Counted from the stretch's first letter, positions 16,228 to 24,700 are shown. The stretch is DNA of 26,760 bases from Streptococcus sp. (GCF_030825805.1 NZ_JAPJPF010000023.1:1-26760); one strand, 5' to 3'. The notes: generated by a model not told the origin, from the letters alone. Numbers and translations: made by a program.

Positions 16228-16578
16228 ATGGCAAGTCATTTTCGGACAGACCGAGTAGGGATGGAAATCAAGCGTGAAGTCAACGAAATTTTGCAAAAAA
16301 AAGTTCGTGACCCACGTGTTCAAGGTGTCACCATTACGGATGTTCAGATGCTAGGCGATTTGTCTATGGCTAAGGTCTACTATTCGATTATGAGTGACCT
16401 GGCTTCAGATAATCAGAAGGCTCAGACAGGGCTTGAAAAAGCAACAGGAACCATCAAGCGCGAATTAGGTCGGAATTTAAAATTATATAAGATTCCGGAT
16501 TTAACCTTTATCAAAGATGAATCCATTGAATATGGAAACAAAATTGATCAAATGTTACGAGAGCTTGATAAAAAATAA
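16228..16578 (+). CDS. rbfA: 30S ribosome-binding factor RbfA
   Basis: A 116-residue KH-type protein that binds the immature 30S subunit near the 5' end of 16S rRNA and is needed for late 30S maturation and cold tolerance. It begins with the family pattern [26 protein letters not shown], followed by [20 protein letters not shown] and [23 protein letters not shown] precedes the ATG by 7 nt. It is the last gene of the operon; a strong terminator follows. Confidence 0.95.
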   Translation: MASHFRTDRVGMEIKREVNEILQKKVRDPRVQGVTITDVQMLGDLSMAKVYYSIMSDLASDNQKAQTGLEKATGTIKRELGRNLKLYKIPDLTFIKDESIEYGNKIDQMLRELDKK

Positions 16579-16583
16579 TGAAC

Positions 16584-16618
16584 AAAACGATAGATTTTGT
16601 AGAGTCTATCGTTTTTTT
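16584..16618 (+). terminator. Intrinsic terminator of the rimP-rbfA operon
   Basis: AACGATAGA and TCTATCGTT (16586-16594, 16605-16613) pair, extended by two A-T pairs, with a 10-nt loop, and run straight into a T7 tract (16612-16618). Confidence 0.88.
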
Positions 16619-16652
16619 AGGACAAAATTCAGAAGAAATTTCAAAAAAAAAC

Positions 16653-16681
16653 TTGTGTCCAAGTGGTGGATGTTTTAAAAT
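16653..16681 (+). promoter_or_regulatory. Promoter of the Na/Pi cotransporter gene
   Basis: TTGTGT (16653-16658) and TAAAAT (16676-16681) are 17 bases apart. The predicted start near 16688 gives a leader of about 35 nt. No Pho box is obvious. Confidence 0.65.
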
Positions 16682-16722
16682 AGAGTGAGTAAACTTTTAT
16701 CGAATGATGATGGAGGAAAGAA

Positions 16723-18354
16723 ATGTCCATTGATTGGCAGAACATTTTATTTAACTTCTTAGGTGGCTTGGGTCTCTTTCTCTATAGTATTAAAACCATG
16801 GGAGAAGGCTTGCAACAGGCTGCAGGGGATCGCCTTCGATACTATATTGATAAATATACGAGTAATCCCTTTCTAGGGGTTCTAGTAGGGATTGGGATGA
16901 CTGCTTTGATTCAGTCTAGTTCAGGGGTTACAGTGATTACGGTCGGTCTGGTGAGTGCTGGACTTCTAACCCTCCGTCAAGCTATTGGTATTGTTATGGG
17001 GGCCAATATTGGAACTACTGTTACCTCCTTTATCATTGGTTTTAAATTAGGAGACTACGCCTTGCCTATGCTTTTTATCGGAGCGATTTGTCTCTTCTTT
17101 ACCAAAAATCGTTTGGTTAATAATGTTGGACGAATCGTTTTTGGTGTCGGTGGTATCTTCTTTGCCCTCAACTTGATGAGTGGGGCTATGGAACCTCTTA
17201 AAGATTTGCAAGTTTTTCGTGACTACATGGTGGAGTTGAGTAAAAGTCCTATCTTGGGTGTCTTTGTCGGATCAGGATTAACTCTTTTGATTCAGGCTTC
17301 CTCTGCAACCATTGGTATCTTACAAAATCTCTATGCTAGTCATTTGATTGACCTTAAAGGGGCTCTCCCAGTTCTCTTTGGTGATAATATCGGAACGACC
17401 ATTACAGCCATCATTGCTTCCTTGGGAGCAAATATTGCGGCCAAACGTGTGGCGGGTGCCCATGTAGCCTTTAATGTTATCGGAACCATTATCTGTCTTG
17501 TCTTCCTTGTTCCGTTTACATCTTTGATTCAATGGTTTGAAACGACTCTTCATTTGTCTCCCGAGATGACCATAGCCTTTGCTCACGGGACCTTTAATAT
17601 TACCAATACCATCATCCAGTTCCCCTTCATTGGAGCTTTGGCTTACTTTGTGACGAAATTGATTCCTGGTGAGGATGAAGTGGTCAAATACGAACCACTT
17701 TACTTGGATGAAAATCTGATTACCCAAGCTCCTTCGATTGCTTTAGGAAATGCCAAAAAAGAACTATTGCATTTAGGAACCTATGCTGAAAAGAGTTTCG
17801 ACTTGGCCTATCGCTACATTGTAAATCAAGAAGAAAAGCTAGCTGAAAAAGGCCATAAAACAGAAGAAGCCATTAATACCATCGATGATCAGTTGACCAA
17901 ATACTTGATCCGCTTGTCTAGTGAAGCTCTGAGTCCAAAAGAAAGTGAATCCTTGACTAATATTTTGGATTCTTCTCGAGATTTAGAGCGGATTGGAGAC
18001 CACGCGGAATCCTTAATCAACCTGACGGACTACCTCATTCGGAAGAAAGTTGTGTTTTCTGATAATGCCTTGGCTGAATTAGAAGATATCTACCAACAAA
18101 CTGCTACTTTTGTTAAAGATGCACTTAGAAGTGTAGAAGAGGATAACCAAGAGTTGGCAGCAGAGTTGGAACAGCGCCATCAGGCAATTGAAAAGCTCGA
18201 AAAGAAATTGCGGAAGACCCATATTTCTCGTCTAAACAAGGGCGAGTGTACACCTCAAGCAGGTGTCAACTTTATTGATATGATCTCTCACTATACACGT
18301 GTTGCAGACCATGCCATGAATTTAGCAGAGAAGGTACAATTAGAGCAGATCTAA
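16723..18354 (+). CDS. Na/Pi cotransporter II-like protein with PhoU-like tail
   Basis: A 543-residue membrane protein of the NptA/YjbB family (sodium-dependent phosphate transport or phosphate export). The two inverted Na/Pi repeats are clear: QSSS at 64-67 with GANIGTT at 93-99, and QASS at 191-194 with GDNIGTT at 220-226. Hydrophobic helices occupy about residues 5-315. Residues about 345-535 form a soluble, charged helical bundle of PhoU type (LERIGDHAESLINL and RVADHAMNLAEKV are the paired PhoU-like ExxxD motifs). GGAGG precedes the ATG. Whether it imports or exports phosphate cannot be told from sequence. It is monocistronic, with repeat copy B directly after its stop. Confidence 0.9.
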   Translation: MSIDWQNILFNFLGGLGLFLYSIKTMGEGLQQAAGDRLRYYIDKYTSNPFLGVLVGIGMTALIQSSSGVTVITVGLVSAGLLTLRQAIGIVMGANIGTTVTSFIIGFKLGDYALPMLFIGAICLFFTKNRLVNNVGRIVFGVGGIFFALNLMSGAMEPLKDLQVFRDYMVELSKSPILGVFVGSGLTLLIQASSATIGILQNLYASHLIDLKGALPVLFGDNIGTTITAIIASLGANIAAKRVAGAHVAFNVIGTIICLVFLVPFTSLIQWFETTLHLSPEMTIAFAHGTFNITNTIIQFPFIGALAYFVTKLIPGEDEVVKYEPLYLDENLITQAPSIALGNAKKELLHLGTYAEKSFDLAYRYIVNQEEKLAEKGHKTEEAINTIDDQLTKYLIRLSSEALSPKESESLTNILDSSRDLERIGDHAESLINLTDYLIRKKVVFSDNALAELEDIYQQTATFVKDALRSVEEDNQELAAELEQRHQAIEKLEKKLRKTHISRLNKGECTPQAGVNFIDMISHYTRVADHAMNLAEKVQLEQI

Positions 18355-18365
18355 AAAAGCAAAAA

Positions 18366-18539
18366 GAGGCTGGGACAAAAGTCCTAGCCTCTCAATTGTC
18401 TTTGGATTGTCGAGCAAGACGCAGTGGTTGAGTGGGCTCTACTACGCTGATTTCATCAGCTTTTACAGTCCTACTCAACTGTGCGGAGGTGGGACGACGA
18501 AATCGAATCTAACGAGTGACCGATTTTTGTCCCACTCTC
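18366..18539 (+). repeat. 175-bp dispersed repeat, copy B
   Basis: Second copy, 174 bp (one base deleted near 18510), 11 nt after the Na/Pi gene stop and in the same orientation as copy A. The inner hairpin GCTGAT/ATCAGC is perfect, the GGGCT/AGTCC pairing survives through a G-U pair, the 3' stem GTGGGAC/GTCCCAC is intact, and GAAATCG/CGATTTT keeps pairing through a G-U pair. Its final bases supply the -35 of a candidate promoter for the structured element that follows. Confidence 0.9.
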
Positions 18540-18555
18540 TTTAGATTGGTATAAC
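18527..18555 (+). promoter_or_regulatory. Candidate promoter reading into the structured element
   Basis: TTGTCC (18527-18532, inside repeat copy B) and TATAAC (18550-18555) are 17 bases apart, and TGG precedes the -10. Transcription would begin near 18562, three bases before the closing stem of the structure. This promoter is inferred from consensus only. Confidence 0.45.
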
Positions 18556-18564
18556 ATTTTTTTT

Positions 18565-18702
18565 AAAACTTTCCTTAGGTGAGTACGGACGTCAGCGAAC
18601 TTCTTCGAAGTTCCATGACTAATTATTGAGCCTAAGGTCTCAATAATTCCGTGTACCTAGACCTTAATTGATCTAGGCACTTTTCTCACAGCGGAAAGTT
18701 TT
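18565..18702 (+). ncRNA. Cloverleaf-like structured element (candidate non-coding RNA or repeat)
   Basis: AAAACTTTCC (18565-18574) pairs perfectly with GGAAAGTTTT (18693-18702), with a second closing stem GTGAG (18579-18583)/CTCAC (18685-18689). Inside are a hairpin GAACTTC-TTC-GAAGTTC (18597-18613) extended by GTCA/TGAC, a hairpin ATTATTGAG/CTCAATAAT (18622-18647), and a hairpin CCTAGA/TCTAGG (18656-18677) extended by GTG/CAC. GTACGGA and TCCGTGTAC can also bracket the first two. This many nested perfect stems in 138 nt is not expected by chance in non-coding DNA. I find no second copy here. It could be a small RNA, a mobile mini-element with 10-bp inverted ends, or a regulatory leader. Strand is assigned from the candidate promoter. 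Confidence 0.5.
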
Positions 18703-18783
18703 AGATCTGCCTAATTTCTCAAAAAAGATAATTTTTTAAAAAAATCATCTATCTATTTTATGGAAAAAGTTTGTCAATATTCT
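18703..18783. other. AT-rich spacer, no feature recognised
   Basis: Very AT-rich sequence between the structured element and a 13-bp inverted repeat; only A/T tracts are seen (near 18721-18750). Confidence 0.5.
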
Positions 18784-18813
18784 GAAATCCAGTTCTTTAG
18801 AACTGGATTTCTT
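18784..18813 (+). terminator. Perfect 13-bp inverted repeat, possible terminator
   Basis: GAAATCCAGTTCT and AGAACTGGATTTC (18784-18796, 18799-18811) are perfectly complementary with only two bases between them, followed by TTATTGTATTT. The T tract is interrupted, so terminator strength is uncertain. It could end a transcript coming from the structured element. Confidence 0.5.
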
Positions 18814-18853
18814 ATTGTATTTATAAAGAATATTAATATATTTAAATAAAATA

Positions 18854-18863
18854 GGTCTAGACC
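18854..18863 (+). promoter_or_regulatory. NagR/YvoA-type (dre) operator upstream of nagA
   Basis: GGTCTAGACC is a perfect 10-bp palindrome matching the core of the operator bound by the GntR-family regulators NagR, YvoA and DasR (TGGTCTAGACCA type). It ends two bases before the -35 box of the nagA promoter, a suitable place for repression relieved by amino-sugar phosphates. Confidence 0.7.
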
Positions 18864-18864
18864 A

Positions 18865-18893
18865 TTTACAAATGTAGCACAAAGGATTATAAT
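18865..18893 (+). promoter_or_regulatory. nagA promoter
   Basis: TTTACA (18865-18870) and TATAAT (18888-18893) are 17 bases apart. The predicted start near 18900 leaves a 33-nt leader before the ATG at 18933. Confidence 0.8.
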
Positions 18894-18932
18894 GTGTATG
18901 AATATATCGGTAGAAAAAGAAAGGAAATCACC

Positions 18933-20084
18933 ATGACAACCTATATACAAGCAGATCAATTCTTTTATCCCCATGGAATTCGTAAGGGAGGATATCTAGA
19001 AATTGTCGATGGCAAATTCGGAAAACATGTGGATCAGCTACCAGAGGGAGCTACCGTTTTGGACTATACCGGCTATAGTATTGCTCCTGGTTTGGTCGAT
19101 ACGCACATCCATGGATTTGGTGGAGTTGACGTTATGGACAACAACATTGAGGGGACCCTTCATACTATGAGCGAGGGGCTCTTGAGCACAGGGGTTACTA
19201 GCTTTTTGCCAACAACTTTGACCTCTTCTTATGAGCAATTATTAGCAGTAACTGAAAACATTGGCGCACGATACCAAGAAGCTTCCGGTGCAAAGATTCG
19301 TGGGATTTACTTTGAAGGACCTTACTTTACAGAGAAGTACAAGGGAGCTCAAAATCCAGCCTATATGAAAGATCCTCGGATGGATGAATTCCGTGCATGG
19401 CAAAAAGCAGCCAACGGCTTGCTCAATAAAATTGCCCTTGCTCCTGAGCGGGAAGGTGTAGAAGACTTTGTCCGTACAGTAACAGGAGAAGGGGTGACGG
19501 TTGCGCTTGGGCACTCCAATGCAACCTTTGACGAAGCCAAAAAAGCAGTGGATGCTGGAGCTAGTGTCTGGGTGCATGCCTATAACGGAATGCGTGGCTT
19601 GACGCACCGTGAGCTTGGAATGGTTGGGGCTATGTACCAACTTCCTCATACTTATGCAGAGTTAATCTGTGATGGCCATCACGTTGATCCAAAAGCCTGT
19701 GATATTCTCCTCAAACAAAAAGGAGTGGAAAATATCGCTTTGATCACTGACTGTATGACAGCTGGTGGCTTGGAAGATGGCGACTACATGTTGGGTGAAT
19801 TCCCTGTTGTCGTAGAAAATGGAACAGCCCGTTTGAAATCGACAGGGAACCTGGCTGGTTCGATCTTGAAGCTTAAAGATGGATTGAAGAATGTTGTTGA
19901 GTGGGGCATTGCCAATCCTCATGAAGCGGTCATGATGGCGAGTCTCAACCCTGCTAAATCCGTCCATATTGATGATGTCTGTGGCCAAATCCGTGAGGGT
20001 TATGACGCTGACTTTGTTGTATTGGATAAAGATTTAGAGTTGGTAGCAACCTTCTTGGATGGCCAAAAACGATTTGAAGCTTAA
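18933..20084 (+). CDS. nagA: N-acetylglucosamine-6-phosphate deacetylase
   Basis: A 383-residue metal-dependent amidohydrolase that converts GlcNAc-6-phosphate to glucosamine-6-phosphate plus acetate, feeding amino sugars into glycolysis or wall synthesis. Metal and active-site residues are visible: His58 and His60 (DTHIHG), Glu128 (YFEGPY), His194 (LGHSNAT), His215 (HAYNGM) and the catalytic Asp273 (ITDCM). The frame is open from a GTG at 18894, but that codon is inside the promoter/transcript start; AAAGGA lies ahead of the ATG at 18933, so the shorter form is used and matches the family length. A NagR-type operator precedes the promoter. Repeat copy C follows the gene. Confidence 0.95.
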   Translation: MTTYIQADQFFYPHGIRKGGYLEIVDGKFGKHVDQLPEGATVLDYTGYSIAPGLVDTHIHGFGGVDVMDNNIEGTLHTMSEGLLSTGVTSFLPTTLTSSYEQLLAVTENIGARYQEASGAKIRGIYFEGPYFTEKYKGAQNPAYMKDPRMDEFRAWQKAANGLLNKIALAPEREGVEDFVRTVTGEGVTVALGHSNATFDEAKKAVDAGASVWVHAYNGMRGLTHRELGMVGAMYQLPHTYAELICDGHHVDPKACDILLKQKGVENIALITDCMTAGGLEDGDYMLGEFPVVVENGTARLKSTGNLAGSILKLKDGLKNVVEWGIANPHEAVMMASLNPAKSVHIDDVCGQIREGYDADFVVLDKDLELVATFLDGQKRFEA

Positions 20085-20160
20085 TGGTGAAAAATAGGTT
20101 CAAATACGAATCGATTGCTTTTGATTTCTTTTACCAGTTTTAAAATTGAATTTCTTCCAT

Positions 20161-20335
20161 GAGGCTGGGACAAAAGTCCTAGCCTCTTAATTGTCTTTAG
20201 ATTGTCTAGCAAGACGCAGTGGTTGAGTGGGCTCTACTAGGCTGATTACATCAGCTTTTACAGCCCTACTCAACTGTGCGGAGGTGGGACGACGAAATCG
20301 AATTCTAACGAATGACCGATTTCTGTCCCACTCTC
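20161..20335 (+). repeat. 175-bp dispersed repeat, copy C
   Basis: Third copy, 175 bp, 76 nt after nagA, in the same orientation as A and B. It differs from copy A at about eight positions. All three hairpin arms pair well (GCTGAT/ATCAGC, GGGCT/AGCCC, GTGGGAC/GTCCCAC, GAAATCG/CGATTTC). The gap 20085-20160 before it is unremarkable AT-rich sequence. Confidence 0.9.
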
Positions 20336-20364
20336 ATTTAAATAGGATTCCTTAGCCTAGCCAT

Positions 20365-20394
20365 TTGTCTCTTTGCTCCGATACATGGTATAAT
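20365..20394 (+). promoter_or_regulatory. Promoter of the small membrane protein and aldo/keto reductase
   Basis: TTGTCT (20365-20370) and TATAAT (20389-20394) are 18 bases apart, with TGG before the -10. The predicted start is near 20401, which excludes an ATG that overlaps the -10 box at 20393. Confidence 0.72.
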
Positions 20395-20422
20395 GAAATT
20401 AATTGAATCGCGAGGTAGTTTT

Positions 20423-20641
20423 ATGCATAAGATAAATGTACGTTTTTTATTGATGGGGTTGTTTTTCTTTATCTACGGTATGTTACGCCGTAGTCCCGTC
20501 ATTCTAGTGGCAGGTAGTGCCTTTTTACTCTACGCCTTTTTTAGTAAGTCGATGGTGCAACCTAAGGAAAATATCTTTAAGCCAAAGTTGCGCTTGAATG
20601 CGAAGACTTCTAAGTCTGGTAAAAAAAACAAAGGAAAGTGA
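20423..20641 (+). CDS. Small two-helix membrane protein, function unknown
   Basis: A 72-residue protein, not recognised as a characterised family. Two hydrophobic segments (about residues 7-20, RFLLMGLFFFIYGM, and 26-40, VILVAGSAFLLYAF) are joined by a basic turn (LRRSP), and a strongly basic tail (about 50-72, ending SGKKNKGK) follows. A helical hairpin with both ends in the cytoplasm is likely. GAGGTAG is 7 nt before the ATG at 20423; the earlier in-frame ATG at 20393 lies within the promoter. The stop overlaps a GTG in front of the aldo/keto reductase gene, so the two are probably co-transcribed. Confidence 0.8.
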   Translation: MHKINVRFLLMGLFFFIYGMLRRSPVILVAGSAFLLYAFFSKSMVQPKENIFKPKLRLNAKTSKSGKKNKGK

Positions 20642-20652
20642 CGGGCAATAAG

Positions 20653-21495
20653 ATGAAGAGCTACAAACTAAATGATGGACGCCAAATTCCTGTACTAGGT
20701 TTTGGTACTTGGAAGGCGAAAGATGGCGAAGAAGCTTATCAAGCAGTAAAAACAGCCTTAGAAGCGGGCTATCGCCATATTGATACGGCAGCCATCTATC
20801 AAAACGAAGAAAGCGTCGGAAAGGCTATCCGGGATAGTGGTATTCCAAGAGAAGAACTTTTTGTAACGACCAAGTTGTGGAATAATCGTCATACCTATGA
20901 GGATGCTTTCAATGGCCTAGAAGAATCTTTGCACAAATTGGGACTAGACTTTATCGATTTGTATTTAATCCACTGGCCAAATCCTGTGACCCACCGAGAA
21001 AATGAGGCCTGGAAAGAACGGAATCGTGAGGTTTGGAGAGCCATGGAAGATATGCAGGCAGAGGGTAAAATTCGCTCGATTGGCGTGAGTAACTTTTTGC
21101 CTCATCACCTGGATGCTCTGTTGGAGAGTGCCAAAGTTCTTCCAGCAGTCAATCAGATTCGCTTGGCTCCTGGGGTCTATCAAGAGGAAGTAGTCCGTTA
21201 TTGCCGTGAAAAAGGAATTTTATTGGAGGCTTGGGGGCCATTTGGTCAAGGAGAGCTTTTTCAAAATGAGACAGTTCTTGCATTGGCTAAAAAATATAGT
21301 GTAACTCCAGCCCAGCTTCTTTTAGCTTGGAGTTTAGCAGAAGAATTTTTACCTTTGCCTAAATCAGTGACTCCTGAACGCATTGCAAGTAATCTTCAAT
21401 GCACTACAATCGAATTGGCTCCAGAAGACTGTGAGCTCCTTCGGAAGATCCCAGTAGAAGCGGGAGCGCCAGACCCAGATACCAAAGACTTTTAA
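20653..21495 (+). CDS. Aldo/keto reductase family oxidoreductase
   Basis: A 280-residue NADPH-dependent carbonyl reductase of the AKR superfamily (AKR5-like, often annotated as 2,5-diketo-D-gluconate or glyoxal reductase). The catalytic tetrad is complete: Asp44 (HIDTAAIY), Tyr49, Lys74 (TTKLWN) and His107 (LIHWP). GVSNF and the C-terminal PLPKSVTPERIASN, which binds the NADPH 2'-phosphate, are present. The frame extends five codons to a GTG (20638), but MKSYKLNDGRQIPVLGFGTW is the usual start of the family, so the ATG at 20653 is used. Physiological substrate is unknown; detoxification of reactive aldehydes is plausible. A terminator follows. Confidence 0.9.
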   Translation: MKSYKLNDGRQIPVLGFGTWKAKDGEEAYQAVKTALEAGYRHIDTAAIYQNEESVGKAIRDSGIPREELFVTTKLWNNRHTYEDAFNGLEESLHKLGLDFIDLYLIHWPNPVTHRENEAWKERNREVWRAMEDMQAEGKIRSIGVSNFLPHHLDALLESAKVLPAVNQIRLAPGVYQEEVVRYCREKGILLEAWGPFGQGELFQNETVLALAKKYSVTPAQLLLAWSLAEEFLPLPKSVTPERIASNLQCTTIELAPEDCELLRKIPVEAGAPDPDTKDF

Positions 21496-21522
21496 GACAG
21501 TAAGTTAGTTGATTTATAAAAG

Positions 21523-21553
21523 ACAGTGAGAGTTTGCTCTCGCTGTTTTTTTT
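21523..21553 (+). terminator. Intrinsic terminator of the aldo/keto reductase gene
   Basis: ACAGTGAGAG and CTCTCGCTGT form a 10-bp stem with one T-G wobble and a TTTG loop, followed by eight T residues. Confidence 0.88.
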
Positions 21554-21663
21554 GTGCAATGAGATAAAAAAACGGATGATTGGTTTTAGTTTTCTAATTA
21601 TTTGAATTATAAAATCACTAAAAACAAACAAAAAACACCTAATTAAAGATATCATGCGGAAAT

Positions 21664-21680
21664 ATTACAATTTGATAACA
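21664..21680 (-). promoter_or_regulatory. WalR/VicR-type box upstream of the protease
   Basis: On the minus strand TGTTAT-CAAAT-TGTAAT fits the direct-repeat consensus TGTWAW-N5-TGTWAW of the essential response regulator WalR/VicR. It is centred about 50 bp upstream of the -10 box of the protease gene. Binding is inferred. Confidence 0.5.
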
Positions 21681-21717
21681 AAGTTAATGTTGAGTGAATT
21701 TTCTGAAAAATTAGGAG

Positions 21718-21723
21718 TATAAT
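21718..21723 (+). promoter_or_regulatory. -10 box of the protease promoter
   Basis: Perfect TATAAT with no recognisable -35 at 16-18 bp (TTGAGT is 22 bp away), suggesting a promoter that needs an activator. Confidence 0.55.
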
Positions 21724-21753
21724 AAGAATAATTTAGTATATAGGGGGAATTTT

Positions 21754-24700
21754 ATGAGTAAACAGCGTTTCTCATTGAGAAAATATAAATTTGGTGTTGC
21801 ATCGGTGCTGTTAGGGTCGGTCCTTGTCTTTGGAGCAGGAAATGTAAGTGCGGATGAAACAAAACAACCAGAGACTGCAGTAATTGCATCTGCAGAAGCA
21901 AATCCAGCGTTGCCAAGTGAGTCTGCTTCTCCTGTAAGTGATCAGGCAAATGAGCAGACTAGAGACTCAGTAGTTGAAAATGGTAAAGTTGTTGACGAGC
22001 CAGCCTCTTCAGAAAAAGAGGCAACAAGTCCATCTGTCGAATCAGGTAGCCAAGTAGTTGCCCAGGAAGCAAAAACAGAGGATAAAGCTACTGAAAAGCA
22101 AGTAGAAGCTGTAACTAAAAATGAGGCTAAACCTGCAGAAAAAGCAAGTGAGGGACAGGAAAAAACAGAAGTTAAACCCTCTTCAACAGAGGAGAAGGCT
22201 GAGGCTAAACCTGCAACAGAAGCAAGAGCTGAAAAGAAAGCTGAAGACAAACCATTCAGTATCAGCAGCAATACGATTATTAATGTGCCTCAAACTTGGG
22301 AAAAAGGCTACAAGGGTGAAGGGACTGTTGTTGCAGTCATTGACTCTGGTTTAGATGTCTACCATGAAGTATTGCGGATTTCAGACCCGACAAAAGGGAA
22401 GTTCAAAAATCAAACAGAATTAGAAGCTGCAAAAAAAGCAGCGGGAATTGATTACGGAAAATGGTACAACGATAAGGTCGTCTTTGCTTATGATTATATG
22501 GATGGAGATGACAATATTAAAGAAAAAGACCATGATTCACATGGTATGCACGTAACAGGGATTGCGACTGGGAACCCTGACAAAAAAGCTGGGGATGGCA
22601 ACTATGTATACGGAGTTGCTCCAGAAGCCCAAGTGATGTTTATGCGTGTTTTCTCTGATCGTAGTGGATCAACCAGTGATGTTGTCTATGTGAAAGCGAT
22701 TGATGACGCAGTTGCATTGGGAGCGGACGTCATCAACATGAGTTTGGGATCTGTGACAGGTTCTACTGTGAATGCTAGTCCCGCTGTCCGGGAAGCTATC
22801 CAACGAGCACGCGCAAAAGGGGTTAGCGTCATTATCGCGGCAGGAAATAGCAATACCTATGGATACGGTTATGACAATCCAAGTGCTGAAAACCCTGATT
22901 ACGGTGTCGTGGGGAGTCCTTCAACCGTAGAAGAGTCTATTTCAGTTGCATCCGTAAATGATTCGGTTGTAACAGAAGAAGTCTTTACAGTTCGAGGCTT
23001 GGAAGACAATGCCGACTTGGATAAAGGAAAATTCACCTATACAGCAGCTGAAACAGATGCCAATTTCGAAAATGGGAAAGAATATGATTATGTAGATGCT
23101 GGTTTGGGGCGTGAGAGTGATTTAGACAGTCTCGATTTGACTGGTAAAGTTGCCCTTATCAAACGTGGCGAAATCACCTTCTCAGATAAGGTCGCTAATG
23201 TCTATAAAAAAGGAGCAATTGGAGCCCTTATTTACAACAGTGTCGAAGGCGCGAATGTCAAAATGGGCCTCGAAGGGGATGCGAGAAAGATCCCTGCTGT
23301 TTTCATTTCTAAGCGCTATGGAGAAGCGATTAAAGGTAAAGACTACAAGCTTGTCTTTGATGGTAGCTTAGACAATCGTCCAAACCCTGATGCAGATAAG
23401 ATGTCAGATTTCTCCAGTTGGGGAGTCTCAACAGATGGCCAATTAAAACCGGATGTCACAGCACCTGGTGGGTCGATCTTTTCATCTCTAAATGACAATA
23501 GCTATGGTAGTATGAGCGGAACCAGTATGGCCTCCCCTCATGTAGCTGGGGTATCGGCTTTGGTGAAGGAATACCTCCAAGCTCATCATCCAGAACTTTC
23601 GCCAGAGGAGCTATCTGCAACAGTCAAAGCCTTAATCATGTCAACCGCAAAACCGCACCTCAACAAAGAAACGGGTGCTTACACTTCGGTACGTCAACAA
23701 GGGGCGGGGATTGTGGATACTGCTGCAGCGGTTTCAACAGACCTATATGTAACGAATGAAGATGCTTACCCAAGCGTAACTCTTGGCAATGTCGAGGATC
23801 GGTTTAGTTTTGATGTGACCGTTCATAATATTTCTGATACTGACAGAGAGTTGAAGATGATTGTGAATACCACTACCGACGATGTAAAAGATGATCGCTT
23901 TACCTTGAAGCCTCGGAAATTAACAGAGACGGTATGGCCAAATGTAACTGTAAAAGCCCATAGTAGTCAGACAGTGACAGTGACTGTCGATGCGTCTAAG
24001 TTTGCAGAGGAATTGACTAAATTGATGCCGAACGGTTACTTCCTAGAAGGATTTGTTCGCTTTGTGGATCCAGCAGATGACGGCGATGTGGTTAGCATTC
24101 CATTTATGGGCTTCCGTGGTTCTTTCCAAAATATCCCTGCGGTTGAAAAACCAATCTACAATTTGGTAAGAGAAGGGAAATCAGGATTCTACTATGATGT
24201 TCCAGAAACCAAACATGTGACTTCAAAGACGAATGTAACATCCTTAGTCTCTAACGCTAACGACGTGCTCTATTCGACTGCTAAGAAGGAAACAGCAGAA
24301 CGAAGCCCAATCGTTCTTGGGACAGTAGAAACTCCAGAAGGTTTGAATGTCCTCCATTTAGATGCGGATGGCAATGTACGTCTGGCTATTTCTCCAGATG
24401 GAGATGGAAACAAAGATTACGTGCAGTACCGTGCTGTAGTCTTGCGAAACCTAAAAAATATGAAAGCAGCTGTCTACAAGGCAGATGATCAAGCATTTGC
24501 TCAGCCAGTTTGGACAAGTACAGGAGCTTTCTCTGCTCGTAAGAATTATTTTGACGGACGTGGGAAACGATCTTATCTAGTCGACAACACGGCTTGGGAA
24601 GGAACTAATGCCAAGGGTGAAAAGGTGGCGGATGGTCACTATATCTATGAGGTTCGTTATACGCCAGCAGTTCCAGGAGCAGAGGAGCAAGTTGTTCGCT

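Noticed and set aside
18894..18932. GTG start 13 codons upstream of the chosen nagA ATG.
   Set aside because: The GTG lies between the -10 box and the predicted transcript start, so it would not be in the mRNA; the later ATG has an AAAGGA site and matches family length.
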